Notes: generated by a model from the sequence alone, not told the origin. 64,000 nt of DNA from Paramecium pentaurelia (GCA_905183005.1 CAJJDO010000048.1:231498-295497), one strand, 5' to 3'. Shown: positions 25,985 to 38,805, counted from the first letter of the stretch. Translations and numbers: made by a program.

Positions 25985-26546
25985 TTATTATAATATTGTA
26001 AAAAAAATAATGAATATTTATCATAAATTTATTATACTAAGATTTTCTAACTAAAAAATAGAAAGAAATATTACATAATTTTATAATGAAATCATACTCA
26101 CTATTTAAATAAATTATTACTACATTTAATTTCCTTTTCTATTAATAAAATAATAAAAGCTTTAATTTTTTAAAATCATAACTATTTCCCTCTAAAATAA
26201 TAATCATATTAATCATACATATTATACAAATAAATATTGAATCATTATTATAAATTGAATATTTGAAAAACCCTCTCTTTTAAGTTCAACTATTATTCAT
26301 TATAATAAGTAATCTTTATAAAAACAATAAAGATGATTTTCAAATATTTACTTATAAATTAATATTGAAATTTAAATTATTTCAATAATAATTCTTTTAT
26401 TTTATTAATTCAAAACTTATTAAATATTATTATCTAAATCTATCTTTTTAATATTACACTATTATTTTTAATATAATAAAGAGTAAAATATTTTTGAGTT
26501 CAAATAATTATTATCATTATTCAATTTTATTTTATTATTTAAAATA
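25985..26546. other. Intergenic spacer
   Basis: About 560 bp, extremely AT-rich, between divergently transcribed genes. No readable protein frame, no RNA gene seen. Confidence 0.6.
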
Positions 26547-27649
26547 ATGGATTAATATATAGGATTTCAATTAGATTTAACTTCATTTAATTCAATTAAG
26601 CAAATCATTTAAATGAAAGATGGATATGTTGTCTTTGGTGAATAATAAGTTGAATAAAAATTAAGTATTTATTTTATTTATCTAAGGATCTGTTTCATTA
26701 GCTATGAGTAATTAAAAGCTTCTTTATTTTGAAATAAAGAATGGAGAATGTATTTCTGAGAAACCTTATTAAATTGGATAAGGATTGGCAGTATTATCAA
26801 ATATTATTGCAAATGAAAATCACATTCTAGCTTTAATTTCTCGTTAGGGTAATAGATGTTTAGTACAATTCAATCCTAAAGAGCATACAAATATTCATTT
26901 AATTCCAAGTTTACCTTATAAATAGTATAATAATAATAATTAGATATTAAATAGAATGTGAGTCTAATTATAATGTTTATTCCTTTAAAGATAGAGTGAC
27001 TTTGATTGAACTTTATAAATTAGAAAATTCAATAGTTTTAGAATTGTTAAATTACCCCGATGGATATCATACTGGAAAGAAATTTAAAAAAGGATAGTAA
27101 ATTTAAACACTAAAGATTTACAATACTAATCATATTTTGATTATAGCAGATGAAGAATTCTATTTATTTGATGGTTCAGGGGATTTATTCTCAATTAATA
27201 TATAGATGCCATCAGAATATAAATTAAAATTTATATTAGAAATTTAAGATCAATATGTTTTAGTTATGAAAGATCGAATGGACAAATTCTATAAATTTTG
27301 TAATAAGGAACATGAAATAGATTACTTTAGTACTTTCAAGTGTTAAGAATTAATAAATGGATAATTTGATGTCTAAACAACAAAGAAATAATCAATCAAC
27401 TTATCAAAATAGAAAGAAAATTATTACATATGGATTAGTACAATTTATTAATGTGAAGATAATTAAAACTAATTATTTGTGAATGTGTTTAAGATTAACA
27501 TTGATTAAGAACCATCATTAATATAAAGTTATGAATTATGGAAGAGTTAAGAAATAAGTTTCATATAAAAAGATGAATTTGTACATGAATATATATTGTT
27601 TAAAGATGAACAAGTCATTAAGGCCTTTTGTATCAATCAATTTAAATGA
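26547..27649 (+). CDS. Hypothetical protein, about 350 aa
   Basis: Begins MDQYIGFQLDLTSFNSIKQI. Two introns are needed: about 22 nt near 26665-26686 (ends AAG) and 19 nt near 26925-26943. Composition is that of a globular beta-rich protein (for example DGYVVFGEQ, LLYFEIKNGE, HILIIADEEFYLFDG and LKFILEIQDQYVLVMKDR), reminiscent of a WD/beta-propeller but without clear WD or kelch signatures. No signal peptide. Stop TGA at 27647. Not recognised. Confidence 0.75.
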
Positions 27650-28006
27650 ATATTATAAATATGAAAACATGTATTTCATAAAAATCAATTAACAATTATT
27701 AAACATTTTCCTTATTCTAATATTTTTTATATTATCTTTCTTAAATTGTTTCAATAATTAATGAAATATTAGTCTTTCAAAAAGAAAACACTATATGTAG
27801 ATCTTTTGTCTATTTAGGTCTAATAATATTTCAATTATTATGATATGATTTTAGTATATTATCCAATATATTAGGACATTGATTTAAGGATCTCAAATTA
27901 ACTCACCTTTAGGTTTAAGATTATAATAATTATTAAATTCTAAGTTAAAGATTGAGATATTCATAAAATTTGGTTTCATTAATTGTTAGAAGTATATAAA
28001 TTAACA
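27650..28006. other. Spacer with unresolved coding-like stretch
   Basis: A frame opening at ATG 27761 stays open for about 64 codons to TGA near 27953 and is in the same frame as the gene that starts at 28007. It may be an upstream exon, but I found no intron that removes the stop cleanly. Otherwise AT-rich spacer. Confidence 0.4.
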
Positions 28007-28681
28007 ATGAATATTAAAGAATTAAGCTCATTTATCTAAGAGTATGATCTTAAACTTACATAAAAGTTAATCAAATACTTAGTGATAATTGGAATATCAG
28101 CTATGAAAAGTAAAACATAGGATATATCAATTGAAACGATTAAACTTATTGCAAGTATTTTTAAATTTAACATTTAGGCTCTTGTAAATAACAAAAGCTA
28201 AAGAAAGAAATGGCTACTTTAAAAGAAAAAGTAATCAATATTTAATAATCAATTACTCCTAGAATGGGAAATTGTAATTTTTCAGAGGATAAATAATTAA
28301 GAATTTCAAAAAGTCCATTAATCTAATCATAATATTCACCTATTTAGAAGAAAAAAGAATAGTTTAATAATAAGACAAAAAAAGCTATATCGGTTTAAGA
28401 TTAAGATTTCAATTTTTAATCGTTAAATTTGAAAAATAAAAGTAATCAACTCAGTACAAAATTGGAATAATAAAATAGATAACTATAATCTTAGTAAGTT
28501 AATTAAAATTGCTATTAATCATCAATGAGAATAAATTTAGATCAGATTGCGAATAATTTTCTTAGATCTCCTTTTATCCAAAATCCATTGACAATTAGAA
28601 ATTAATCTTAATAAAATGAACTTTAATGTATAAATATTAATATTGGTAGATTTTTTTTAGAATACATGGAAATAATTTTGA
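28007..28681 (+). CDS. Hypothetical Q/S-rich protein
   Basis: Starts MNIKELSSFIQEYDLKLTQK (a helical N-terminus), then a small intron: either 23 nt near 28155-28177 or 20 nt at 28184-28203; both keep the frame that continues as MATLKEKVINIQQ. The rest is S/Q/K/N-rich and probably disordered. A 22-nt intron near 28629-28650 leads to the end NTWKQF and TGA at 28679, 19 bp before the end of the convergent Myb gene. Without that intron the frame stays open to 29283, but that extension is antisense to clearly coding sequence. Start uncertain. Confidence 0.6.
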
Positions 28682-28700
28682 AATTTCATGATTAAATGTT

Positions 28701-30251
28701 TCATTTATTATTATTAGGTGTTACTAAGAAATTATCTAAATCTGAATCTTTCTTGTATTTTTTAAATGCATTTTAAGTGTACTCAAATTTAGAGCTTGAA
28801 GATTTAGTAAAATCTTTAGATGCTTCTGCAAAATCAATATTAATATCTAAATTAAGATCTTCACCTTAAAGATATTTTTAAGAATTTGCATCTAATTATA
28901 ATAAATAATTTATACTTATGCCTTATTTTAGTTTTTCTAAATATTAATCAAATTCTTAATTATTAATTACAGGTTTTATCAAAATGATAGGTTTGAAATT
29001 AGAATTATTAATTATATTATTTTTAAGATTTGTTTCATTTTAATTATCTTTTGAAATTGATTTTTAAGAAATTTACTTTGAAGGATTTATTTAATATGAA
29101 ATTTATTTCTATTCACTTTAATTTGAATTTAAAGATTCTTAATAATAATTTTAGGAAGATTCCTTTATATAAATAGAATAAATACATTTTCATCTGTTTA
29201 AAATTAAAATCTATCATAAATTATTTTAAAGACTGGACCTTATTTAGTCCTTATAATTATATCAAGATCATCTTCATCATTGAATTTCTATATTCATTAT
29301 ATTAGAAATTATTACAATTTTTTTCCTTGAACTTTATCTAATTGATCTCTTTATTGGAATTTAAATACTATTATCATCTATTTTATAAAAACTAGAATAT
29401 GAATCATCCTCTTCATCATCATCTTCTATAATATTTTTTCTTTTCTTCAAATTTAATTTTCTTGATTTTAATTTATTTTCCCTTTATCTAGTATAAAGTC
29501 CGCTTATTATAGTGTTTTAGAGTAATACTTAAAGTCCATAATTTTCTCTATCAATTATTTGAATTTTTCCTCATTAAATTAGATTATTAATGATTTTTAT
29601 TTAGATTATGCAAATTCAAGTATTGAATCTTATAATCCTTTACAAGCTTAACATAATTTCTTCATATGATCATCTTTAAGTTCAGATGGATTTTTTTCAG
29701 CTAGTATGAAGATCTTGGACAAAACACCTGGCTTTATGTCCTTGATCTATTGGGTACACTTTTCTTTGCTAAATATTTATTTACGCAGATTACTGTTTTT
29801 ATCACCAATCATTTTATTTATGCGTCTTAAACTTCTTCTTAAAGTTGAATAAAAATGATTTTTTATTGCATTATCTGTTCGACCTGGAAGTAATTTTGCA
29901 ATCTCTGCCTTAAAATCTTTAAATCTGCAATTATTACCCATTTATTTCCATGTTCTCTATGTGCCAAAAATATTATCTTCTCTTCATTTTCACTCCAAGG
30001 ATCTTTATTTATTGTTGGATCCAAATGATTATGATATCTTTCCCTACATTATTTACCAGATCGACCAAATAAGCCATATATTTCTTTCATTTTTTCAGCC
30101 ACAGTTGTCCATTTCTTTATCCCATATTACTTAACTAAATGAAGAATTGCTAGATCTTCCTATTCATTTATTTATTGATAATCATAATACTTTTTAATTC
30201 CAAGCTTTTCTATCAGTCATATATAAATATTAATAAATACTGTTTCGACAT
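28701..30251 (-). CDS. R2R3 Myb-domain transcription factor
   Basis: Two adjacent Myb repeats of c-Myb type. R2: EDLAILHLVQQYGIKKWTTV with GRSGKQCRERYHNHLDP; R3: DPWSENEEKIIFLAHREHGN, KWAEIAKLLPGRTDNAIKNH and FYSTLRRSLRR. The recognition helices (SGKQCRERYHNHL and TDNAIKNHFYS) match vertebrate Myb. The first tryptophan of R2 is replaced (YYDYQQINEQED). C-terminal half is acidic then Q/N/S-rich, with KLNLKKRKNIIEDDD as a possible nuclear signal. Introns: 29 nt inside R3 (near 29922-29950), about 41 nt near 29471-29511, and others downstream. Start shown is the ATG at 30251, 7 bp after the stop of the next gene; an alternative model fuses the two (see findings). Converges with the gene at 28007. 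Confidence 0.82.
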
Positions 30252-30258
30252 AATATAA

Positions 30259-31320
30259 TCATAAAGCACTTGTATTCTTTATTAATCTTCCACCTGTTTA
30301 CTTCTTAAATCCATAGCGTTCTCTAGTTTGATATATATATATTCATTAATACAGCATTTTAGTCCATTATCCATGTACTTTCTCCGGCAATTCTATTTTT
30401 TATAATGGAACTGGCCAAGCTAAATTAGGTTATGCTAATTGTATTCTTATATTTTTTACATAATTTTCCATATTTTTATTATTGCTATAGTAAATAATCT
30501 ATTTCTCTATCAATCCTTTATTCATCATATTCTTCTGGTTTTTATTTCAAAGTTTATCTTTTTTCTATTTCAATTTATGCGAAAATTCCTCTTTAATATG
30601 CACTATCTCTGCTTTAAGTTTTTACAAATGAAGGTCCAGAGATATTCTTCTGAACCATATTAAAATCATAAAAGTCCTTACTACAAACTGGCTATGCAGG
30701 CTTACTTATTTGTGGACTCTTTGGAAATTCAATTGGATTTGTAGCTGTAATATAAAGAGATTAATATACACCAGGACCTGGAGTTTTTGTCTTGTTTAAT
30801 TGAATTTTCTAAATACTGTTTTATAATAATAATCTCTATGAGGTCCTAAAAATCCGCTATTCATTTAGGATGATGGTTTAATGTGTTTTGTGATTTCTCG
30901 AAATTATTTGATGAAGCCTTAATCTGCTTACAAGTTTAATTTGAAATTCTTTAATGGTTCTCGCTTTGCCATTCTCCTATCATCTGCTGTTACAGCTCTA
31001 GAATTGAGACCTAAAATTGATGTTGTTGAAAACTAATAACAATAAATTTTATTTTATTTTACTTAGAGTCTTTTTGACCCTGATGTGTATAATACAATTT
31101 GTTAACCTTTAAGAAAATGTAACTTCTTATCTTTTCCAACTAATTTTCCTGTTGAATCTCTTTCCTATAAAAATGGTTTAAAGTTCTAATTATTTATAAG
31201 ATCTTCTTTGCTAGTGAAAGATTGTGTTTCAAATTCGAATTCCTAAGAACTTGGTGCTTTTGAACTCTAAGCCTCTATCACAAATTCATTTGGATTATAC
31301 TCATTACTAAGTTTTTACAT
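30259..31320 (-). CDS. PGPG-motif (SHIPPO/STPG-like) protein
   Basis: Starts MQKLSNEYNPNEFVIEAQ. Contains TKTPGPGVYQSL and FLGPHRDYYYKTVF; PGPG-x-Y is the core of STPGR/SHIPPO repeats found in ciliary microtubule-associated proteins, though only one good copy is present. The middle is helical and charged (PEEYDEQRIDREIDYLLQQQ). The C-terminus reads LAWPVPLQKIELPEKVHGQW then ERYGFKKQTGGRLIKNTSAL before TGA at 30259. Introns of 25-30 nt near 31042-31071, 30432-30456 and 30331-30360. An alternative 25-nt intron near 30286-30310 would bypass the stop and join this frame to the Myb gene. Ciliary role is inference. Confidence 0.65.
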
Positions 31321-31431
31321 ATTAGTAATATGAGTTAATATCAAAATAATATAATTGAGTAAAGTATATATTTAAGATAAAATCATCAATATTTAAATGA
31401 AGTAATTTTTTATTTTTTTTAATTCTAAACA

Positions 31432-33131
31432 ATGAAATTAGCAACAGATCATATCAATTAACTTTTCATAATATATTTTTATTTATTAAAATCTCTAGAG
31501 CATTTATTGATGAAAAGTAAAACTCCCATAAACATATAGGATCGAGATTTGATTTCTAAAGTGCAGCAGAAAGAGGCTTAGTTAAGGGAGATTAGATTGG
31601 ATAAAAATAAATAAATTAAAATGAACCTGATTATTTTAATTTGCCATCCTTTATTCTACCTAACCAATCTAACGCATTGAATCTTTCAGTTTAATTAACG
31701 AGAAGAATGAATTCAGACAATCATACTCCTGAACTTTAATAAAAAGCACTTAATGAGTCTTAGATGACGAAATTACTATTACCCTAAATAGATAATAACT
31801 AAGTCAATTTCTAACATTCTACACAACTTTATGGTCTTAGTGATGAAAATTTAGGATTTTATCATAATTTTCTTCATGAATAATCATTTGAATAAAATAT
31901 TGAAAAAAAATAAATTTTACGATAATCCACATATACATAGAATTAATTTTATTTGAATCATTCACCTAGAAAAAGATAATATTCTTTTTAGATTAATAAA
32001 AATTTTAAAAGCAATTTAGATATAACAAATGAAAAAGAAGATTCAAATGATATTGATGAAAGTATTTTAAAAAATGAAAAAAATAATATTTTAAAGGAAA
32101 AAGATATTTTATAAGATGAAGATGAAGATGTATCACATATTTCAAATCCAATGATAACGTAAACAACATTGAATGTTAAAACAAAAGTATAATTTTAATA
32201 CAATAAAATTAAAATTTGTATTATTATTGTTAGAGCGATATTTAGAATGTAGATATTAATTAGGTAATTAATTTTAATTATAATAATTTAGACCATTAAA
32301 ATAAAAATGGATTTAAAATTAGTAACTATTTTGTTAGTTAATTAAATTGTTTAAATTTAAGGATAAATTAGTCTAAAACAAAATAAAATAATGGACTCAA
32401 ATATCCTTAACTAAAGTTCTATCTGTTTTAAGATTTTAAACACTAAAATAATGGAATTTTATAGTAATATTAATATATTAAGACTTTAGGAAGGGAATAT
32501 TGAAGGTTTCTAAAAAGATATGGCTATTACAAATTTTTTAAATTTATGTTCTCATCTAATTACTAATCTTGAAATTACAACATAACCAAACTCTTTTTTA
32601 CCAGAACTTGGATATCAATCTTATTTAGAATAATTTGTTGAATATAGATAAACATATAATATTTTTGTGACTAAAAGAACTAATTATCTATAAAACAAAT
32701 ATTCTAAAATAACTCCTATTGAAAAGGCTATGATTGCAACAGAGTGTGTAATTATGAATAATTTTATTCCAAATTTAGTCTTATTAACCGAAAATAAAAA
32801 GTTTTTCAATGCAGATGATCAAAATATCTAATTTTTAATTCGTGGATTTATAACTATACTTCAATAATTATTCATAATGACTTTTTCAGATATTCCATAA
32901 GTATAAACACTAAATTCTTAATTTAAATATTAATAAATGCAAATTGGTAGAAGCAAATATGGGATGATATTAGTTCCAATTTAAACAGAAATGGAAGAGT
33001 TTTATAAAGGAACCTTTAAATATGATTAATTAAAATTGATATTTGAAAGACGAGGTTTGTTCTCCAATCTAGTGAAATAGTTCAAAAAAGTAGTTCAAAA
33101 TATATACTAACATAAAATTTAAGATTTATGA
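31432..33131 (+). CDS. Tandem-array family protein, copy A
   Basis: First of four paralogs. Starts MKLATDHINQLFIIYFYLLK; a 23-nt intron near 31520-31542 brings in a disordered, charged N-terminal half (GLVKGDQIGQKQINQNEPDY, then an acidic KEDSNDIDES region). A short basic-hydrophobic segment (IKICIIIVRAIFRMQIL) precedes the helical C-terminal domain. Family motifs: IFVTKRTNYLQNKY (the AKR-type motif), and the C-terminal LVKQFKKVVQNIYQH helix. At least one more intron lies near 32260-32350 and is not resolved. Stop TGA at 33129, 42 bp before copy B. No known domain recognised. Confidence 0.7.
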
Positions 33132-33173
33132 TTATATTTCAAATACTTATTTTTAAATTACTATAAAATAATC

Positions 33174-34642
33174 ATGTAGAGATAAAATCACAAAAAATTA
33201 TCTTTATCACTCAATTAGGATTACATTTTGAATAATTATAAAGACTCCTTTTACTATCATACAGTGGCTGTTCGATAATAATAAATACCAAAACGGAAAG
33301 TTTCTCCCATCATTCCAAGACAAGTTAAACCATCTCGTTAAATACCATTAAACTTAGATGTTTATATTGATTAACTAAAAACTGCGGATTCTTAACTAAA
33401 TTCAAAAATTAAAGCTGATGTTAATTACACCATGGTATATGATTAAGACGACCTAAAATTAAGTAGAAAAATAGGTAGTACTTGATTGATTATTTAGATT
33501 AAAATTATGCTCATTTTGAAAAAATCAGACATAGGTCAACTATTAATCCTTCTACAATAATTAGAAATAATCTACGAGATAACTTTTAATAGAACCCTGA
33601 AAATTTCCTTATATAAACTTAAAGATATACAAATAGAAAATAAATTATGCCTCTCAAAGTTAATTATTAAACAGAGATCGGTAGAATTACAAAATAATTT
33701 TGTTAGAATAAAAAAAAATTAAAAATTCTTAACAAATTCAGAATACTAACCAAAATCATAGGGAGACTTCTTTTGTTGTATCTTAGACTAGCTTAACATA
33801 TATCAGTTGATTATTAAGCTCAAAAAGCAAAGATAGATCATTATAATAGTTTAAAAACTGCATTTAAAATGGATAGAAAAATAAATGATTAATTAATATA
33901 AAAAATTTAGGAATGGACATCTCCAGCTTTTTAAAAAATACTTTATTATATGGAAAAAAATTATGAAGATAATATTAATGATGAATTAATTGATAGTGAT
34001 AAAATTAAAGATTAAGAATAACTTTGGTGTTTGAATTATGCCAAATTCTTATTTTAAAATATTGAATTAATTACAAGAAAAGGAAATATTCCAATTGAAA
34101 TTATTAAAGAATTATCTAAGGCAACTTAAATAACCTAGAATACTTATATGTCATTATTTCTTGCGAAAAGATTAAAATTTTAAATTTCCTCATATTCAAA
34201 ATCAGAGTATTAACTTATTGCTAGTGAATATATATATTTCAACATTATTTTGAGTTAATTGTTTGATTAAGTAAATAAATTAAAATATAAACATCTTAAA
34301 CATAATCTTTAATAAAAAATAAAGATAATAGAACTTGCTAGCATAATTCATGTTTATTTTATTAAATATTTTGTTAATATGCCTTCAAGAGAAGATGTTA
34401 GTGATAAAAAACTTTATTAAAGAAAACTTCATATATCTGGAGATAAAAATTAAGAATTAATTTTGATAGACACAAACGATATATGTTTATAAGAAATAAT
34501 AATTGTAGGATTAAAATCTGAAGAACATGTTAAGAATTTATTAAAGAAAAAAGAGACTTTATCAAAATTATTGGGAAAGCTATTTGATAAAACAATACAG
34601 AATATTTATTCTTAAATTGAAATATGTGATAATATCGATTGA
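33174..34642 (+). CDS. Tandem-array family protein, copy B
   Basis: Starts MQRQNHKKLSLSLNQDYI. One 23-nt intron near 33474-33496. N-terminal third is basic and probably disordered (RKVSPIIPRQVKPSRQIPLN). A basic-hydrophobic segment follows (FRILTKIIGRLLLLYLRLAQ), then helical sequence. Family motifs: LFLAKRLKFQISSY followed by EYIYFNIIL; near the end EIIIVGLKSEEHVKNLLKKK and KTIQNIYSQI. The hydrophobic segment carries arginines and lysines, so it may be an amphipathic membrane-binding helix rather than a true transmembrane one. Stop TGA at 34640. Function unknown. Confidence 0.78.
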
Positions 34643-34724
34643 ATCACAATGATTAATTTTTTTATTTAATTTCTTAAATTATATAATATGTTCCATAAAA
34701 AATTAAATAAAATTAAACAGCAAA

Positions 34725-36263
34725 ATGATTCATTCATTTTTATTACCACCAAATAAAAATCCAAAGAAAGAGTCTAAGCCTGATCAAAATATAAAAAATA
34801 TATAAAAGAATCAATTACCATAACTTTCAAAATATATAGAAAATGAATTAATGAAAAGAAGTGTTTAAAAAGAATAAGACAGAAGAAAATCATTATAGTA
34901 ATAATAGAATCAAATTGATGATGATATTAAAAATAAATTATTACTATAATAAAGAGTTCATAAAAAAGAAATGGATCTATTTGCAGGATAAAGAAATTCT
35001 ATATTGTTAGATATCACAGAAAGAAAACCTTAAAATAAATTCAAATAATAATAACATCCTTTTAATTAATGTCTTACAATTGATGACAAATTAAATTATA
35101 GTGGAGATAAAGATTAATCCAGTAATAAGCAAAGATCAATATCTATAAATTGTAGAAATCCATAATACTCACCACCTTCCTATTTTATGGAATAAGATAT
35201 TCCTATTGAATTATAAAAGAATATGCATTAATGCAATTAGATCTTAGATTTTAAAATATATATTGATTCATAAAATTCTAACTATTAATTGGAAAAGAAA
35301 TAATATAAATAAATTCCAAATTATATAAATTTCTTTTAAAACAGATTTGAATAACCGTATAAATATGGAAAAAAAGAGATTTATAAATACTAAAGGTCTT
35401 AAAAAAATTTTAAATTATGGGGCTTTATATTTATTTTTATATTTCGATTAATTAGATTATTGAGATAAAAAAAAATAAAAACTATTTAAAATTTAAGAGA
35501 TCTAAGAACTAAATTAGAATCTTCCGATATATAACAATATGTAGATATTAAAATGAAATGGCATGAAAAATTAATGGAAAATGTTATTAATACAATCAAA
35601 TAGAATAAATTTTCTTCAAATTTTAAAGAAAACTAAAACCCAAATGATAAAAAATTCATTCAAAATCGTAAATAATGGATGATAAATTTAACTTTAATGT
35701 TTTTCTAGAATTTAGATAATATGACCAAAGCTCAAAATTTAAACCAAGAAATTTTGGAATATGCTTAATATCATATTATGTAAATAAATAAGAAATGTAG
35801 TTTATATGTAGCAAAAAGAATTAAGACAAAACTAAATTCAAAAGAATAATTACTAATAATTTGTGATTACATATACTATTATTTAATAATTGAAGAAATA
35901 ATTAAAAACTCAAATTAGTTACAATGTATAAATGAACATCATTTAGCTGAATCTAAATTTTAATTAGTATCAATTTGTAGTTTAATCTAAATTCTTTATA
36001 TGAATTACTTTAAAGAAATGTAATTATTTTAACCTAAAGTATTAAAAATCATTTAGAAAAGATTAAATATTAATAAAACTAAAAATCAAGAGCTAAAGAT
36101 TATTGAGGATGAGAATATTGAATAAAATGAGATAATTATATTTGGTTTGAATACTTTTGAATTTTATGAAGTTCTAATAAAAGAAAATTAAAAATGGTAT
36201 GAAGATATCTAAAACTTTTTTCGAAATAGTGTAAATAATCTAGTATCTTAAAATAATATTTGA
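34725..36263 (+). CDS. Tandem-array family protein, copy C (512 aa, intronless)
   Basis: A single 513-codon frame without introns, which makes it the best model of the family. MIHSFLLPPNKNPKKES start; N-terminal 215 residues K/Q/N-rich. Then a basic-hydrophobic stretch (KLWGFIFIFIFRLIRLLRQK), a helical middle (RDLRTKLESSDIQQYVDI and a KWHEKLMENVI helix), and the family motifs LYVAKRIKTKLNSK with CDYIYYYLIIEE, followed by EIIIFGLNTFEFYEVLIKEN near the C-terminus and SVNNLVSQ at the end. No known domain. Paralogy with copies A, B and D is by the shared order of these motifs rather than by high identity. Confidence 0.85.
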
Positions 36264-36382
36264 TTTAAAATATATTTATATGCTATTTTTATAATTATAT
36301 TAAATTTGAATGAAATTTTGAGGATAAAAATTAAACAAACAAATAATTCAATTATGTAAATTTTTTCATATTTTCTTTGTTT

Positions 36383-36754
36383 ATGTTTAACAAATTAAAG
36401 TTGGAATATAAATTAAAATAATTTAATGAAAAATTAATTAATTAATCTAAAGAATTATAGATAATAAAAATATTAATTATCAGTGAGGATAAATTTTGTG
36501 ATTTCTTCTTTCACCTTACCAAAGTTGAATTTATATCATATATGCAAACAAAATAATACAATTTAAGTCAATTGATCATATTATTTTTTAGAAAAATTAT
36601 AGAGTTAAATAATTAAGTTACTTTTTTAGATTTTTACAAAATTATTGGCCTCAAAAGATAAAATAACAAATATTAATAAAAAAACTAAATAAATTCGAAC
36701 TTTTAATTTAGATTTTAAGTTGATATTAGTATTTTCTTGATTAGAACATTTTGA
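36383..36754 (+). CDS. Small hypothetical protein, 123 aa
   Basis: Uninterrupted 124-codon frame, MFNKLKLEYKLKQFNEKL to TGA at 36752. N-terminal helix, then hydrophobic segments (LSQLIILFFRKIIEL and VTFLDFYKIIGL). Not similar by eye to the array family around it, though it sits inside the array. Coding is plausible from composition; function unknown. Confidence 0.5.
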
Positions 36755-37402
36755 TGATTAATTTGATTTATTTTACCTTACAAAAATCAAATTGTAAACT
36801 TAAGTATCAGACCTAATTAATAATTTATGTATAATACTAAAAAATATTTTAAATTATTAAAAATAAATATATGAATAATTCAAGAGATACAAAATTTATA
36901 TTCCTTTATATAGAGCAATAAAAAAAATTTCTTATTGAATAAATTAAGATATGATAATTGAAGAAAATATATAGATACTTCTAACTCTTCATTCATAATA
37001 TTTCAGCTTAAATTTTTTTAATAAACAATACTTATAAAGAATCTACGAAAATCTAATCAAATTGATTATCCTATGATAGGAAATTTAATTTAACTGCTCT
37101 AGATTTATTATTGTAATGACTTTATGATGGTTAAATAGATAAATGTTTGAATTCTAGTAAAGGAATAGTGAGTAGGATAAATTGAAAGAATAAATTAGTG
37201 GAAATGTATGACTGTTAAAGTTTGTAAGATCGATTAAAGTATGATAATATGTTCCAACAATAAATGGTATAGGTATCAATTTATTTAAAATCTTAGTTAA
37301 AATTATCTTGAATCTTCTCAATTTAATATGATTCACAAAATTAAGGCAAATTACTTAATTACTTATATTTATTATTAATTTATTTATTACATCATCAAAA
37401 TA
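36755..37402. other. Spacer with unresolved coding-like fragments
   Basis: About 650 bp between array copies. Two plus-strand stretches read as protein: one at about 36960-37150 (containing SNSSFIIFQLKFF and YPMIGNLIQLLQIYYC), and one from about 37177 that runs in frame into copy D (containing NNKWYRYQFIQN). They may be upstream exons of copy D or a decayed paralog. I could not connect them with convincing introns. A short antisense ORF at 37154-37336 is not supported. Confidence 0.4.
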
Positions 37403-38805
37403 ATGCTCTAATTATTGTAACCGGGATAGTTCAATCTGCATGTAACTGATAAAAATGCAGTGTTTAGTCCAAAATTAAATGATCTTTATCATTAACCTTA
37501 TGCTTTAAAAATAAAAAATAAGGCAATCTAATTAGATTTAACCTAATATGGAAAAGAAGGACTAACAGATAGTCATCTCTCATAAACTAACGAGTAAACA
37601 TATAAAACATATAAGGCATTCTTAAAATCAACTATTAAAAATGAAATTGTATGAATTAGAAAACTTAAGTTTAAAATAGCAAAATGAATTTTTGAGTAGA
37701 GAAATTGGACAAAAACATAAAGAAATATCAAAACTATTAAAATTTTGTTAGAATTCTCATCAACTTCCAGTTATTAAACCAAAGCATTTTACTTTTCTCG
37801 ATTAAGAGTTTTAAGAATTTTTACCTTCTGTTAGTGGAATATAATAAAATGGATTTGATTCAAAAAGAGCATAATCATATGACTATTAGTCTTAATCTAG
37901 AAATGAAAATTATTCAGATTCCTATTCTTATAATCATACAAATAGAAGTTACAGACCAAGTAGAATTTAATCAAGAAATTCAAGAGAATTTTAAAAATAT
38001 CAAGAGGATTCTTCTTAGTTATAATTGCCTAATTTTCGTATAAAATCAACACCAAGAGAATATTAAATTCCATATAGAACAAAAAGATATCATCTGAATG
38101 TTTCACGCATAAAAGTCCTTTTTTTATATATTTTAGCATACATAAGATGGAGTAGAAACTATAGGTATTATTATATATCTTATGATAAGGTAAAAAAGAG
38201 TTCTAAAATTATAATAATTGAAATAAATTAGATAGAAATATACAAAATGTCTTGAAACAATTTCTAATTAAGATGTACTATTATGTAAAGGTATTATTAA
38301 ATAATGGATTTGTAATATTATAGATCCATTAATTAAATCATGTTCTACAAAATAATTTATATTACAATCAAATGAAAATTCAAAAAATCCAAATAGTGAA
38401 AATTCTATTTAATGTAGACAAAATTAATTGATGTTATTAACAAATTAAATACTGAATAATATGGAAAAATTTACAGAAAAAGATAAAATTCCAGAATTAT
38501 TTTAAACTTCATTATTTTTATCATTATTTAAAAGTTAAAATATTAAAGCTCCATTATTTGTTGCTAAAAGAACTAAATATTATACAAAAAATACTATTAA
38601 AATTGGAATTTATTAAGAAAAAATGATTATAAGTGAATATTTCATTTTTAGATTATTGATATCTAATTTAATTGAATCTTCAAATAATATGATTTATTAA
38701 AATATAAATCATAAAATGTAATGTAAATTTATTATTCTTGCTATTATGGGAATATTATAAATTTTATATTAAGATTACTTTTCAGAATTAAAATAATTAG
38801 ATTAA
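37403..38805 (+). CDS. Tandem-array family protein, copy D (5' part, up to gap)
   Basis: Probable start MLQLLQPGQFNLHVTDKNAV (uncertain; the frame is open upstream). Introns of 31 nt near 37648-37678 and 25 nt near 38165-38189 keep the frame. N-terminal half is S/Y/R/Q-rich (SYDYQSQSRNENYSDSYSYN). Basic-hydrophobic segment: VLFLYILAYIRWSRNYR. Family motif LFVAKRTKYYTKNTIKI followed by ISEYFIFRLLISNL. The frame runs into the run of Ns at 38806. The same sequence from 37874 on is repeated after the gap, where the 3' end of the gene is found. Confidence 0.72.
37874..38805 (+). repeat. Direct repeat, copy 1 (932 bp)
   Basis: Identical by eye to 39286-40217 (constant offset of 1,412). Ends exactly at the gap. 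The pattern, an identical segment abutting each side of Ns, is typical of unmerged contig ends. Confidence 0.95.

Noticed and set aside
28682..29283. Plus-strand continuation of the gene at 28007 as a long open frame
   Set aside because: Its translation is aromatic and hydrophobic, as antisense of AT-rich coding DNA usually is, whereas the minus strand reads as a normal acidic, Q/S-rich C-terminus of the Myb protein with plausible introns.
37154..37336. 60-codon minus-strand ORF
   Set aside because: The plus strand in the same region reads in frame toward copy D and has more protein-like composition.
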